IMG/VR virus record: IMGVR_UViG_3300006620_000109
Coordinates: 1-34,021 of that record
Source of the DNA: a virus
DNA: 34,021 nt
Strand: one strand, 5' to 3'
Numbering within the stretch: position 1 is the stretch's first letter; each line of letters opens with the position of its first letter. The notes under the pieces are model-generated. The model had not been told where the DNA came from, made no database searches, and saw only the letters and a program-made list of their open reading frames with translations. Both the position numbers and the translations under genes were made by a program. Positions 7,543 through 15,365 of the stretch are shown here, one piece after another.

Positions 7543-8861
7543 TAAAAAACTTTTACTCCGTATGTCTCTTCAAATTTAAGAGCGTCTGTTAAATTATCAA
7601 CCATTGGCATACCTTTGATATTCAAACTCGTATTAAGAAGCATAGGACATCCAGTTTTTTCATACCATTCTTCTAGGATAGTTCGTAGTATAGAACCACA
7701 ATCTTTTTTGACGAGCTGAACACGAGACGTTCCGTCAACGTGAATAACAGATTTGTGGTCGTGTTTTGCTATTGAAACAAATTGCATGTACTCACTCACT
7801 GGTCCTTCATAATATTCATCATAAAATTCTTCTAGTATCGCGGGGGCGAAAGGCCTGAATCTTTGTCTTTTCTTAATGTCGTTAACGCTGTCTTTAATAT
7901 CAAGACGGGGGTCAGCAATAAGACTGCGATTACCAAGGGCGCGAGGACCAAACTCAGCGCGGCCGTTAGCCACACCACAGACACCATGCTCAAGAATATA
8001 TCTAACAACTTCACTAGCATTGATTTTACTATCGATATTAGTTCCAAGATACGGTCCTTTCCAATTAAGCTTCTTCTTTCTGTGTCTTGCTGCAGCACCG
8101 AGAGATGAGCCAGCATCACCAGGATTAGGCATAATCCAAATATTCTTATCTTTAATTTTCGAATTAGCGACACAGTTAAGTGCACATCCTCCCATCAATA
8201 TTAGATTCTCGTGTTTACAGTATTTATTAATATTTGAGAGAAGCTGTTTTTCGTAGAACGCTTGTATGGAAGCCGCAATATCTTCAGGTCTACCTGCCGG
8301 AAGAGAAATACCGGTATGACAGTTAGTTTGTAAAAGATAATCAAAGTCAATAGTAGGTTCTCCGTACGCGGCCAACCCCATAACAATGTATTCTTCTTCC
8401 ATAGGCTTGTAACCAAGAGCCTGTGTTACTGCTGAATATGCTAGGCCTATGCTATCCGGATAACTCAACATCCACGTTTTACGCATAAGGCCGCCACGCA
8501 TTTCAAAGCAGGATGCACTTTCAATTTCACCTATTGCATCGATACAAAGAATGTCGCAATCTTCAAATGTAGACGTAGCCCATCCAGCCCATGCATGAGT
8601 TTCATAATGACCATATTCTATATGAGGATCTATGTTACGAGCACGATCTGGTTGGCCAGCGATCTGCCTACGGAAGTCGACTCTATTTCTTTTCTCATGT
8701 CCAATAATAAGATCAGAGTCAGGCAGAAGATCTTTCTTTAGCCACTTGTCGTTCTTGACTTGCGAATGTCTTTCAACGTGGTGCGCTTCAAGAATCTCAC
8801 CGTCTTCTATAAGTGTCCATGCCGCGTCGTGACTTCCTTCTGATATACCAAGAATTTTCAT
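7542..8861 (-). CDS. Carbamoyltransferase, NodU/TobZ family
   Basis: A 439-residue protein. The family transfers a carbamoyl group from carbamoyl phosphate via carbamoyl-AMP to a hydroxyl, usually of a sugar. Visible motifs are MKILGISEGSHDAAW at the start, GHYETHAWAG at 84-93 (metal-binding His85 and His89), MGGCALNC at 223-230, EFGPRALGNRSLIADPR at 303-319 and LLNTSLNIKGMPMVDN at 408-423, covering the Kae1-like and C-terminal domains. It is clearly shorter than typical members of about 550 residues. The ATG at 8861 overlaps the upstream TGA (ATGA) and matches the family start; an in-frame ATG at 8888 would add nine residues. Probably adds carbamoyl to a phage-made sugar or similar group. 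Confidence 0.88.
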   Translation of the reverse strand: MKILGISEGSHDAAWTLIEDGEILEAHHVERHSQVKNDKWLKKDLLPDSDLIIGHEKRNRVDFRRQIAGQPDRARNIDPHIEYGHYETHAWAGWATSTFEDCDILCIDAIGEIESASCFEMRGGLMRKTWMLSYPDSIGLAYSAVTQALGYKPMEEEYIVMGLAAYGEPTIDFDYLLQTNCHTGISLPAGRPEDIAASIQAFYEKQLLSNINKYCKHENLILMGGCALNCVANSKIKDKNIWIMPNPGDAGSSLGAAARHRKKKLNWKGPYLGTNIDSKINASEVVRYILEHGVCGVANGRAEFGPRALGNRSLIADPRLDIKDSVNDIKKRQRFRPFAPAILEEFYDEYYEGPVSEYMQFVSIAKHDHKSVIHVDGTSRVQLVKKDCGSILRTILEEWYEKTGCPMLLNTSLNIKGMPMVDNLTDALKFEETYGVKVF

Positions 8862-9925
8862 TTCCACTGTGCCATAAATGGATCCCATCCCTTATTACAT
8901 TTGTTGCCACATGTCTTAAGTCTGCCTTGCGCAACTCCGTGGATGTTCCAACTATTTTCTATACTTTTAAAGAATTTACCGTTTACAATCTCTTCTAATG
9001 GTGTTATATTAATATTGATAGATTCAAACCCACCGTTATCCATGATCATCTGGTATTCTTGGCTGTCCTTCATTGGCCTCCACCACTTATAAACTTGGCC
9101 AGCTAACCAACAACACGGAAACACTAAGCCTTCAGCCGAAACATATATTTCTTTTTTCTTTACACATTTAGGTTGTATCTCTGCTACGTCAATAAAGTTA
9201 TCAAGAGTTCCAAACTTATCTACGATCTTGCCGTAATCACTATCAATAGCTTTGTTTCTATACTTAGGATCTTGAGGCTGTGCGAGTAGCTGTGTAGCGT
9301 TACCTTTTCTATCGACAGCCTGATGTTGATCTCTCTTCTTTAGGTCTGCCGAGTATACATACCGTCCAGATTTTTTTATGATAAATTCGTCGACACCTAG
9401 GATCTTAGAGAACATGCGAGCCTGCTCTACTTGATGTTCGTTATAGTTGAATACAATAAACGTCCACTTAGCTCTACCACCAGCATCACAGAAAGCTGCC
9501 ATGTTTTCTTCAACGTTCTGCCATCGCACGCCTTGGCGGTATAAGTGATTAGTGTCTTGCAATCCGTCAACAGAAAAGTTAACAAAGGTTACAATCTTTG
9601 CGAGCTTCTCCCACCACTCTACTTTTCTGGCTCCACCATTTGTAATTACCTGTAGATTTATCTTAGAGTTGCACTCTCGAATATATTCACATATCTCTAA
9701 CATGTCGGGTGCTAAGATAGGATCACCGTGATTACCACACATGTAGAAAGTATGTAAACTTTTTAAGAAATCTGGAGAGAAAGCTTTTACAAACTGATCA
9801 TATGACATTGACTCGTCTTTAAGATACTGATTAACCTCACCTCCATTCTTATTCCTGTCGCACATAGGACATGATGCTTGACAAAGCTGAGTAGGTTCAA
9901 AGTGTATCTGTCCAATGCTATACAT
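8858..9925 (-). CDS. Radical SAM/SPASM protein, tandem copy 1
   Basis: A 355-residue protein with core first and auxiliary domain last. CQASCPMC gives Cys15, Cys19 and Cys22. The usual GGEP is replaced by GNHGDP. The SPASM-like part has Cys254, the pair Cys271-Cys272 in VFPCCW, and Cys339 and Cys343 (CGNKC). It is a clear tandem paralogue of the next upstream gene: both have EPTQLCQAxCPMCDR, NGGAR, the SVDGLxDTNHxYRxGVxW segment and CVKKKEIYV. A TTG at 9952 extends the frame, but the ATG at 9925 aligns with the start of the paralogue and is preferred. The Shine-Dalgarno is weak and overlap with the upstream gene is 8 bases. Substrate unknown; peptide modification is the commonest role of SPASM enzymes. 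Confidence 0.88.
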   Translation of the reverse strand: MYSIGQIHFEPTQLCQASCPMCDRNKNGGEVNQYLKDESMSYDQFVKAFSPDFLKSLHTFYMCGNHGDPILAPDMLEICEYIRECNSKINLQVITNGGARKVEWWEKLAKIVTFVNFSVDGLQDTNHLYRQGVRWQNVEENMAAFCDAGGRAKWTFIVFNYNEHQVEQARMFSKILGVDEFIIKKSGRYVYSADLKKRDQHQAVDRKGNATQLLAQPQDPKYRNKAIDSDYGKIVDKFGTLDNFIDVAEIQPKCVKKKEIYVSAEGLVFPCCWLAGQVYKWWRPMKDSQEYQMIMDNGGFESININITPLEEIVNGKFFKSIENSWNIHGVAQGRLKTCGNKCNKGWDPFMAQWK

Positions 9926-10946
9926 GTTTAGTCGCCAGTGTTTGTAACTCAAAATGATTTTGTATAGTGTTACATTTTTTTGTACATATCATAGGATTAT
10001 CGTCAGTGTTCCATCTTTCTTCATATGTTACAAACCATTCCATAGCTTTCTTTATTCCAAGCTTTTTTGCGTTTATTTCGTATGAACCTTGTTGCGATAT
10101 TGCGTCTAAAATTTCTTCGAGGTGTGTATCTTGTGATGATATTACTGCAGTATTAGACCAGCAACATGGGTAAACATCACCTGTTGCAGTTACATATATT
10201 TCTTTTTTCTTTACGCAGTTAGGCACAATAATAGATTTTTGCAAATCTTTGTAAGATACTCTGTTCTCTATAATTTCGCTTTTGTATTTTTCTGTAGATG
10301 GAGTTTTTAATACATTAGACTTTCTTCCATTTCTATCATAAGTCTGCCTAACAGGCTTGTTATCTTCGCCGTATCTGTTTGTAGACTTTAAAGCAAACTC
10401 TTTGAAGCCTAAGTCTTTCGCTAGCTTTTCGGCTTCTTCAACTTGATGTTCATTGTGTTCGAAAACTAAGTACGCCCATTTGGCGGTACCACCAGCTGCA
10501 ATGAAAGCTTTCACATTTCTCATAACGTTTTTCCATTGCACGCCTTTTCTATAAATATGGTTTGTATCTTCTAAACCGTCTATTGAAAATACTACATTAG
10601 AAGTTACTTTAGCTAGCTTCGTCCAGAATTCTGTTGTACGAGCTCCGCCATTAGTAACAACATCTAACACTATATCATCGTTATGTTTTCTAAAATACTC
10701 TAGTATTTCAATACAATCAGGAGCTAACATTGGATCACCAACGTTACCACACATATACATCTTACGTAATTGCGAAATAAACTCAGGCGAAAACATATCC
10801 TTTATGTCACTTAGAGAAAGAGACGCGCTAGTTAAAATAGGGTTAACCTTACCATCCATTGTTGTACGATCGCACATAGGACACAAGGCCTGACATAGTT
10901 GCGTTGGCTCGAGGTGAACAACTCTGATATCATTTATTCCATACAT
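9918..10946 (-). CDS. Radical SAM/SPASM protein, tandem copy 2
   Basis: A 342-residue protein, paralogue of the gene just downstream. CQALCPMC gives Cys18, Cys22 and Cys25, and GNVGDP replaces GGEP. The auxiliary-cluster cysteines are Cys244, Cys261-Cys262 (YPCCW), Cys321 and Cys325. The chosen ATG at 10946 gives MYGINDIRVVHLEP, matching the paralogue MYSIGQIHFEP; an ATG at 11006 would add 20 residues and overlap the upstream gene by 77 bases. Overlap with the QueC-like gene is 17 bases. Retention of two diverged copies side by side suggests two related substrates or a heteromeric enzyme. Confidence 0.87.
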   Translation of the reverse strand: MYGINDIRVVHLEPTQLCQALCPMCDRTTMDGKVNPILTSASLSLSDIKDMFSPEFISQLRKMYMCGNVGDPMLAPDCIEILEYFRKHNDDIVLDVVTNGGARTTEFWTKLAKVTSNVVFSIDGLEDTNHIYRKGVQWKNVMRNVKAFIAAGGTAKWAYLVFEHNEHQVEEAEKLAKDLGFKEFALKSTNRYGEDNKPVRQTYDRNGRKSNVLKTPSTEKYKSEIIENRVSYKDLQKSIIVPNCVKKKEIYVTATGDVYPCCWSNTAVISSQDTHLEEILDAISQQGSYEINAKKLGIKKAMEWFVTYEERWNTDDNPMICTKKCNTIQNHFELQTLATKHV

Positions 10947-11619
10947 TAAACGCCCAATCTCTTTCCATACACCACCAGCATTCACCACACGTTTCAGTAA
11001 ATCCATGAGTCATGTGATCCCAACCTTCGCAAGATCGAGTTATTTGTAGTAGATCCATAAGCTCATACTTCTCGTATAACTCAGCTATTGTACCTTTGTG
11101 GCTGTGAATAAAAGGACAACAATGTATCAACTTGCGCCTTTCATCATCATCAACTAATTGCTTGGTCCAGCGACCTTCCCAGTCTCTATGCTTTTCTCTA
11201 CACTCCCAGACCTTTTCTCCAAACACAGCTGAAGATCCCCAGTATTTCTGGCCAATTTCTTCGGGCGGATTTGCTGTAACACCATTAAAGACTTGAGATG
11301 TCTCACCTATTTCAGATACTACTTCATCAATCAAGCTTTCTTGATAGTCAACGTAATCTTCTTTTGGATTCTCACAAAGCCAAGCTCGCTGAGGCATGAA
11401 GTTGCCATAACAGTTTTCTTGTATGTAATCGTATACCTGCTGAGCATGATAGCTCTGCCAATTTCTTACACCGTGAATAATAGTAATTGGCCAAACAGTA
11501 AGAGGCTTGTTTTGTTTCTTCCATTCGTTACAAATCATCCATAGAAGAATAGCGCTATCAGCTCCGCCAGACAAGCGAATGATTACGTTTTCAGTAATAA
11601 CTGGAATCTTAATAGACAT
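10930..11619 (-). CDS. QueC-like PP-loop ATPase
   Basis: A 229-residue protein of the adenine nucleotide alpha-hydrolase fold. RLSGGADSAIL (SGGADS at 17-22) is the PP-loop that binds ATP. The C-terminus has Cys197, Cys211, Cys214 and Cys217 in the arrangement of the QueC zinc site (CGECWWC). QueC makes 7-cyano-7-deazaguanine (preQ0) from 7-carboxy-7-deazaguanine. No QueD, QueE or QueF partner is visible in the window, so the substrate may differ; related PP-loop enzymes make nitriles, amides or thio groups by adenylating a carboxylate or carbonyl. The ATG at 11619 has an AGGA site and overlaps the upstream gene by 11 bases; an in-frame TTG at 11625 is rejected. Confidence 0.78.
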   Translation of the reverse strand: MSIKIPVITENVIIRLSGGADSAILLWMICNEWKKQNKPLTVWPITIIHGVRNWQSYHAQQVYDYIQENCYGNFMPQRAWLCENPKEDYVDYQESLIDEVVSEIGETSQVFNGVTANPPEEIGQKYWGSSAVFGEKVWECREKHRDWEGRWTKQLVDDDERRKLIHCCPFIHSHKGTIAELYEKYELMDLLQITRSCEGWDHMTHGFTETCGECWWCMERDWAFNVWNK

Positions 11620-12790
11620 AATCAAAAATCCTAGGAGCTAGTTCAGATGCATCACGATTATATAGTTGATCTTGGAGCATTACAATATCTTTAAACGTTT
11701 CTTCTGGTAAAGTACGTTTACCTTTTAACCTCATTTCAAATTCTCTAGTAAAATCATTTTTACTAAGACCTTTGAGGATATTTATTTTAGTTTCTTCTGC
11801 CAAGTTAACTACGTCTAAGCCTTCTGGCCAGTGTACAAAGGTTGGTCTATACTTTACTTCTATACCATAGTGTCTTTCTAAATCTTGCTTTAAGTGAAAT
11901 AGATCATGCGCAATCTCATTCATATAGAACGCGTGATATGCAGTAGTAGTACAGACGAGTAGAAGTTTTTGAATCTTGTCCGTGCGACTCAACATCTCAT
12001 GGATATTTTCAATGACGGTATTATAGTCACCACCTTGTCTAAAGTAGTTAAATAGATTTCCGGTACCATCCATACTAACAGTGATGTCAGCTCTCTTGAA
12101 GTGTTCCCACAACTTAACAATATCGTAATTTTTGAATCGAGTAAGAGACATATTCGTATTGTAGACTAGAGTTACTTTCGAGGTGTCAATGTTTGGATCT
12201 TCGATCATTCTTTCGAGGAATCTGTACATTTCAACATGAAAGAAAGGTTCGCCACCAGAAAATTCTATACGCTCTACTGTGGGTAGTACGTTAATGAATA
12301 GATCATCAATAATTTCTGGCGTAGGAATGTCAATGTGTTTGTCTCTTTCAATCACATGATCAAACTTATGCCTGTACCAAAGAAGTTGACCAACTTCAGG
12401 ATTTTGCTTTCCTACTTTGATAAAGTTAGAATTGCTTGGTACACTACAATGCCGACAAGAATAATTACAGCCTCTATTTAGTTTGAGCTGTAGATCTCGA
12501 ACAGTCGCTGTTGTAGTACTATAGTCTGGTTCCGATACTAAAACATCTAGTGATCTTTGTCGATATGAATGAATGCCATTTTCTTCTTGTATCTTACAGT
12601 CAACACACTCGTCCGGCCATTCATCATTCATCAATTGTTCACGCATGCGTTTCCATTCAGATGAGTTAACATCTGGAATATCAGGCACTTTACCAAACTC
12701 ATGGCCATGTCTTAGCTTAAATCGAAAACATGGAGCATAACCACCGGGTTTGAAATCTAAATGCGTCCAAGCAAACTTACACTTTTTCAT
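11609..12790 (-). CDS. Radical SAM protein with N-terminal twitch domain
   Basis: A 393-residue protein. The cysteine-rich auxiliary domain precedes the core: Cys4, Cys21, Cys62 and Cys65 (CVDC, followed by EENGIHSYR). A single Cys21 followed by Phe replaces the CC pair of its relatives. The core has CNYSCRHC (Cys108, Cys112, Cys115) and FSGGEPF at 178-183. The N-terminal arrangement CxxxWxxLxxxPxG then CFR is that of a SPASM/twitch domain moved to the front. It overlaps the genes on both sides by 11-14 bases, so translation is coupled. It likely modifies a peptide or peptide-linked substrate; not proven. Confidence 0.88.
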   Translation of the reverse strand: MKKCKFAWTHLDFKPGGYAPCFRFKLRHGHEFGKVPDIPDVNSSEWKRMREQLMNDEWPDECVDCKIQEENGIHSYRQRSLDVLVSEPDYSTTTATVRDLQLKLNRGCNYSCRHCSVPSNSNFIKVGKQNPEVGQLLWYRHKFDHVIERDKHIDIPTPEIIDDLFINVLPTVERIEFSGGEPFFHVEMYRFLERMIEDPNIDTSKVTLVYNTNMSLTRFKNYDIVKLWEHFKRADITVSMDGTGNLFNYFRQGGDYNTVIENIHEMLSRTDKIQKLLLVCTTTAYHAFYMNEIAHDLFHLKQDLERHYGIEVKYRPTFVHWPEGLDVVNLAEETKINILKGLSKNDFTREFEMRLKGKRTLPEETFKDIVMLQDQLYNRDASELAPRIFDYVY

Positions 12791-13934
12791 CTATCATATC
12801 ACAAAACTCACAATCACGAGTTGGTGGCCTTTCATGTGCATCAATATATTTTTTTGTTTTCATTCGCAAAATCTCTGATAATTCGGGGTTTACTTTTTCG
12901 AGAGATGTGGTATAATAAGTATCTAAGATACGAAGGGAGTGGAGTACTCGATGCCAAGAAACATGATCATACTTTTTTTGTTTGATAATATTTCTAAATT
13001 TTTGATTAGTTACTCGTTCTAAAATCCATTCTTCGTACCAATCAGGAGCATGCATGAAAGACAAATATCCGTCTGTATCATATGACCACGACTGAGTATC
13101 ACAATACGGTTTGTAATATTCTAACGATTCGTCAATAAAATTTGCGTTGATCACCGTAAATGTTTGATGTATTGTCATTCTTCTATTATGAAGTAGATCA
13201 CCGTATTCTAAAAAATTAATAAAACTTTTCTGAAAATTAGATTCAACTCTTTGATATTCTGATAACTCGGGCAATCCGTCAAAACTGCCAGACAATCTAA
13301 TATGTTTAAACTGATTAAGAATTTCTGCAGTCTCTTCATTCATTTTTATAGAACAGTTTGTTACTAGTTCTAACTCTACTTCAGAAATATTTGTACGCAT
13401 ATCTAGAAAGTATAAAAAATCTAGAAAATTAGGAGAAAGAAATGGCTCGCCTCCTAATAGCTTTACGCTTCTTAGACTATTCCAATTAATCTTTAATTGC
13501 TTCAGAGATTCATATCTAGATTTTTGTACTTTTTCTGGGTTAAGGCCTAGATCTATATCTCGCTTTAGAAGTTTAGATGAGAACATACTAGAACACATTC
13601 TGCATTGATAATTACACGTGTTATCTAAGCTTAATTCAAGATGTTCGAGATTTCTAAAATCAGGTGTAAGTTTCGAATATCTGTCTTCCATAGCATGGAA
13701 CTCGTTTGCAGCAGTTCTCATGCTCGGTATACCACTATCATCTTCTTGGTAGCACTTATTACAACGAGAATCTTTTTTTCCTGCTAGCATATCTTTACGT
13801 AACTGACGAAACGCGTTTTCATAATCAGAAATTTCTACAGCTTCTTTTGTAGAAAATCTACAGCACGGTCTAATTGTATTATTCATCGTGACTGTAAATG
13901 ATTGCCACGGAAGCATGCAGACTACATCTTTCAA
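12777..13934 (-). CDS. Radical SAM protein with N-terminal twitch domain
   Basis: A 385-residue protein (start assumed). N-terminal cluster cysteines are Cys6, Cys24-Cys25 (PCCRF), Cys58 and Cys61 (CNKC, then EDDSGIPSMR). The core motif CNYQCRMC gives Cys107, Cys111 and Cys114, and LLGGEPFL holds GGEP at 161-164. The start is uncertain: a GTG at 13964 begins the open frame, but a TTG at 13934 overlaps the upstream TGA (TTGA), has an AGGG site 8 bases before it, and gives a start (KDVVCMLPW) that matches the CPLPW starts of its paralogues. Starting at the internal ATG (13916) would remove Cys6. Confidence 0.85.
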   Translation of the reverse strand: MKDVVCMLPWQSFTVTMNNTIRPCCRFSTKEAVEISDYENAFRQLRKDMLAGKKDSRCNKCYQEDDSGIPSMRTAANEFHAMEDRYSKLTPDFRNLEHLELSLDNTCNYQCRMCSSMFSSKLLKRDIDLGLNPEKVQKSRYESLKQLKINWNSLRSVKLLGGEPFLSPNFLDFLYFLDMRTNISEVELELVTNCSIKMNEETAEILNQFKHIRLSGSFDGLPELSEYQRVESNFQKSFINFLEYGDLLHNRRMTIHQTFTVINANFIDESLEYYKPYCDTQSWSYDTDGYLSFMHAPDWYEEWILERVTNQKFRNIIKQKKYDHVSWHRVLHSLRILDTYYTTSLEKVNPELSEILRMKTKKYIDAHERPPTRDCEFCDMIDEKV

Positions 13935-14461
13935 ACTAAGAACCCTAAAAAGAAAGTTTTCCACGCGTTGTCAAATCGACTTGCAGTATGCAATTGCGTA
14001 ACGTCAAAGATTAACATCTTGCTTCTATCCCAATTAAAGACTAAATCTTCTTCGAGTTCACTGCATTTAAAATCTGCCTTTTCTTTCGTGTCAACGTATT
14101 CACACCTGTCCTCACCACAATACATAAGACGTCGAGTATCCCAGTGTTTTAACATAATTGTTTGAGGATCTTGGTTTTCCCACTCTAAAGGAATGATACA
14201 ACCTAATCCACCATTGTTACCTTCGATAATATCATTGTGGTAGAGGATATTATAAGATGAATTCATATAGTCAAACTTCCACATTCCTTCTTCTGGAACT
14301 GTTGGTTTAATCCAATTATTCATCCACTCATCTGCAGTCCACGTAAAACGATGATAGAAATTTGATTCTTTACCAAGAGAAACCTTTTCACCTAGCGCAG
14401 TGTCGATAATCAAATCAATCTTATCTTCATCGAGTGGATTGTCTATTACTCTACTTTTCAT
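13931..14461 (-). CDS. Fe(II)/2-oxoglutarate-dependent oxygenase-like protein
   Basis: A 176-residue protein with the pattern of the jelly-roll oxygenases. YHND supplies the H-x-D iron triad members His75 and Asp77, TQLHTA supplies the distal His158, and Lys168 or Arg162 in the last strand could hold 2-oxoglutarate. Family members hydroxylate or otherwise oxidise proteins and small molecules. The ATG at 14461 has a GAGG site and overlaps the upstream gene by 11 bases; an in-frame TTG at 14470 is less likely. It lies between the PLP-type enzyme and a radical SAM gene, implying a step in the same pathway. The fold call rests on motif spacing only. Confidence 0.68.
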   Translation of the reverse strand: MKSRVIDNPLDEDKIDLIIDTALGEKVSLGKESNFYHRFTWTADEWMNNWIKPTVPEEGMWKFDYMNSSYNILYHNDIIEGNNGGLGCIIPLEWENQDPQTIMLKHWDTRRLMYCGEDRCEYVDTKEKADFKCSELEEDLVFNWDRSKMLIFDVTQLHTASRFDNAWKTFFLGFLV

Positions 14462-15365
14462 TGAGCTCAACCTCGTTTAAACCTTTGTTAGTGCCACGTT
14501 CATCATACACTCCATCAATAAGCATTCTTAAAGGTGTGCGAATTCCATATTCTTCTCCTTCTGGTCCAAGCGCGACATGAATTGCGTCAAGTTCAGTTAG
14601 TCCAAAATCTTTACATACTTTTGAATATAGATGGCCATATCTTTTCCATAAGTGATCAGTACCGAACTCTTTCATAAATTCTACACCTAACCACATGTCT
14701 GAAACGTTTGCATATCTAAAATCATTCATTACAGATATTGGACCTACTTGTTTATTGCGACTATATCGAATACCAATACGCTGTGAACCTAATCCAAGAG
14801 ACTTGGAAAGAGATACAGCCACAGATTGAATAGCCGGATGCCTTACATCGAATTCAAAGTTACGGCACATACCAAACCAAGCACCGTCAATATGAACAGG
14901 CACTAGCCATTCATAGCAGTGATCTAATATATCATTGAAATCTTTTATAGTGCTCGTAGTCATGCATGAAGGATACGAAACAACAAATGTATTACCCGGC
15001 AAGATATTATACTTACCGACAGTTTCTTGTACTGACCAATCGGTGAGTCTTCGGTGATACTTATACTCACCTTCAATAACTACAATCTCATTCTTGTTAT
15101 GATAGTGCAGCTCATCAAGAAACTGTGTAGTACCTAGGATAGCATCTCTATATTGAAAATCTTCTAAACCAATATACCTACACATCTCATGAGAATTAAT
15201 CCATTCATCTATTTGTTCTAGAAAATACTCTGTGTACGCGTGCGGGTCGCGCGGATAGTCTTTCATAGACAATGATTCACGAAATTTAGTATAGTCGCTC
15301 AAGTACATAGGCCTTTGCCGCTTCGTACTTAAGTGTTCAAGTGTCAAGTCTTCATATCTAATCAT
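14451..15365 (-). CDS. PLP-dependent fold-type I aminotransferase-like enzyme
   Basis: A 304-residue protein. VPVHIDGAWFG provides Asp160, which would pair with the pyridine nitrogen of PLP. SLSKSLGLGSQRIG provides Lys188 for the Schiff base and Arg196 for phosphate or substrate. GTTQFLDEL at 78-86 matches the cofactor-binding loop near the N-terminus. It is about 100 residues shorter than ordinary class I aminotransferases; the small C-terminal domain looks reduced. It could transfer an amino group to a keto-sugar or keto acid, or decarboxylate or eliminate. It overlaps the upstream radical SAM gene by 8 bases and ends within the oxygenase start. Confidence 0.75.
   Translation of the reverse strand: MIRYEDLTLEHLSTKRQRPMYLSDYTKFRESLSMKDYPRDPHAYTEYFLEQIDEWINSHEMCRYIGLEDFQYRDAILGTTQFLDELHYHNKNEIVVIEGEYKYHRRLTDWSVQETVGKYNILPGNTFVVSYPSCMTTSTIKDFNDILDHCYEWLVPVHIDGAWFGMCRNFEFDVRHPAIQSVAVSLSKSLGLGSQRIGIRYSRNKQVGPISVMNDFRYANVSDMWLGVEFMKEFGTDHLWKRYGHLYSKVCKDFGLTELDAIHVALGPEGEEYGIRTPLRMLIDGVYDERGTNKGLNEVELNEK

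Noticed and set aside
7863-8256. Two overlapping plus-strand frames
   Set aside because: They are antisense to the conserved C-terminal half of the carbamoyltransferase gene.
10550-10557. Plus-strand TATAAATA, the late promoter core
   Set aside because: Inside a radical SAM gene on the other strand and no plus-strand gene follows; taken as chance in A/T-rich DNA.
10930-11619. Full queuosine or deazaguanine DNA-modification pathway
   Set aside because: Only the QueC-like gene is present in the window; none of the radical SAM proteins has the short QueE layout, so the pathway is not claimed.
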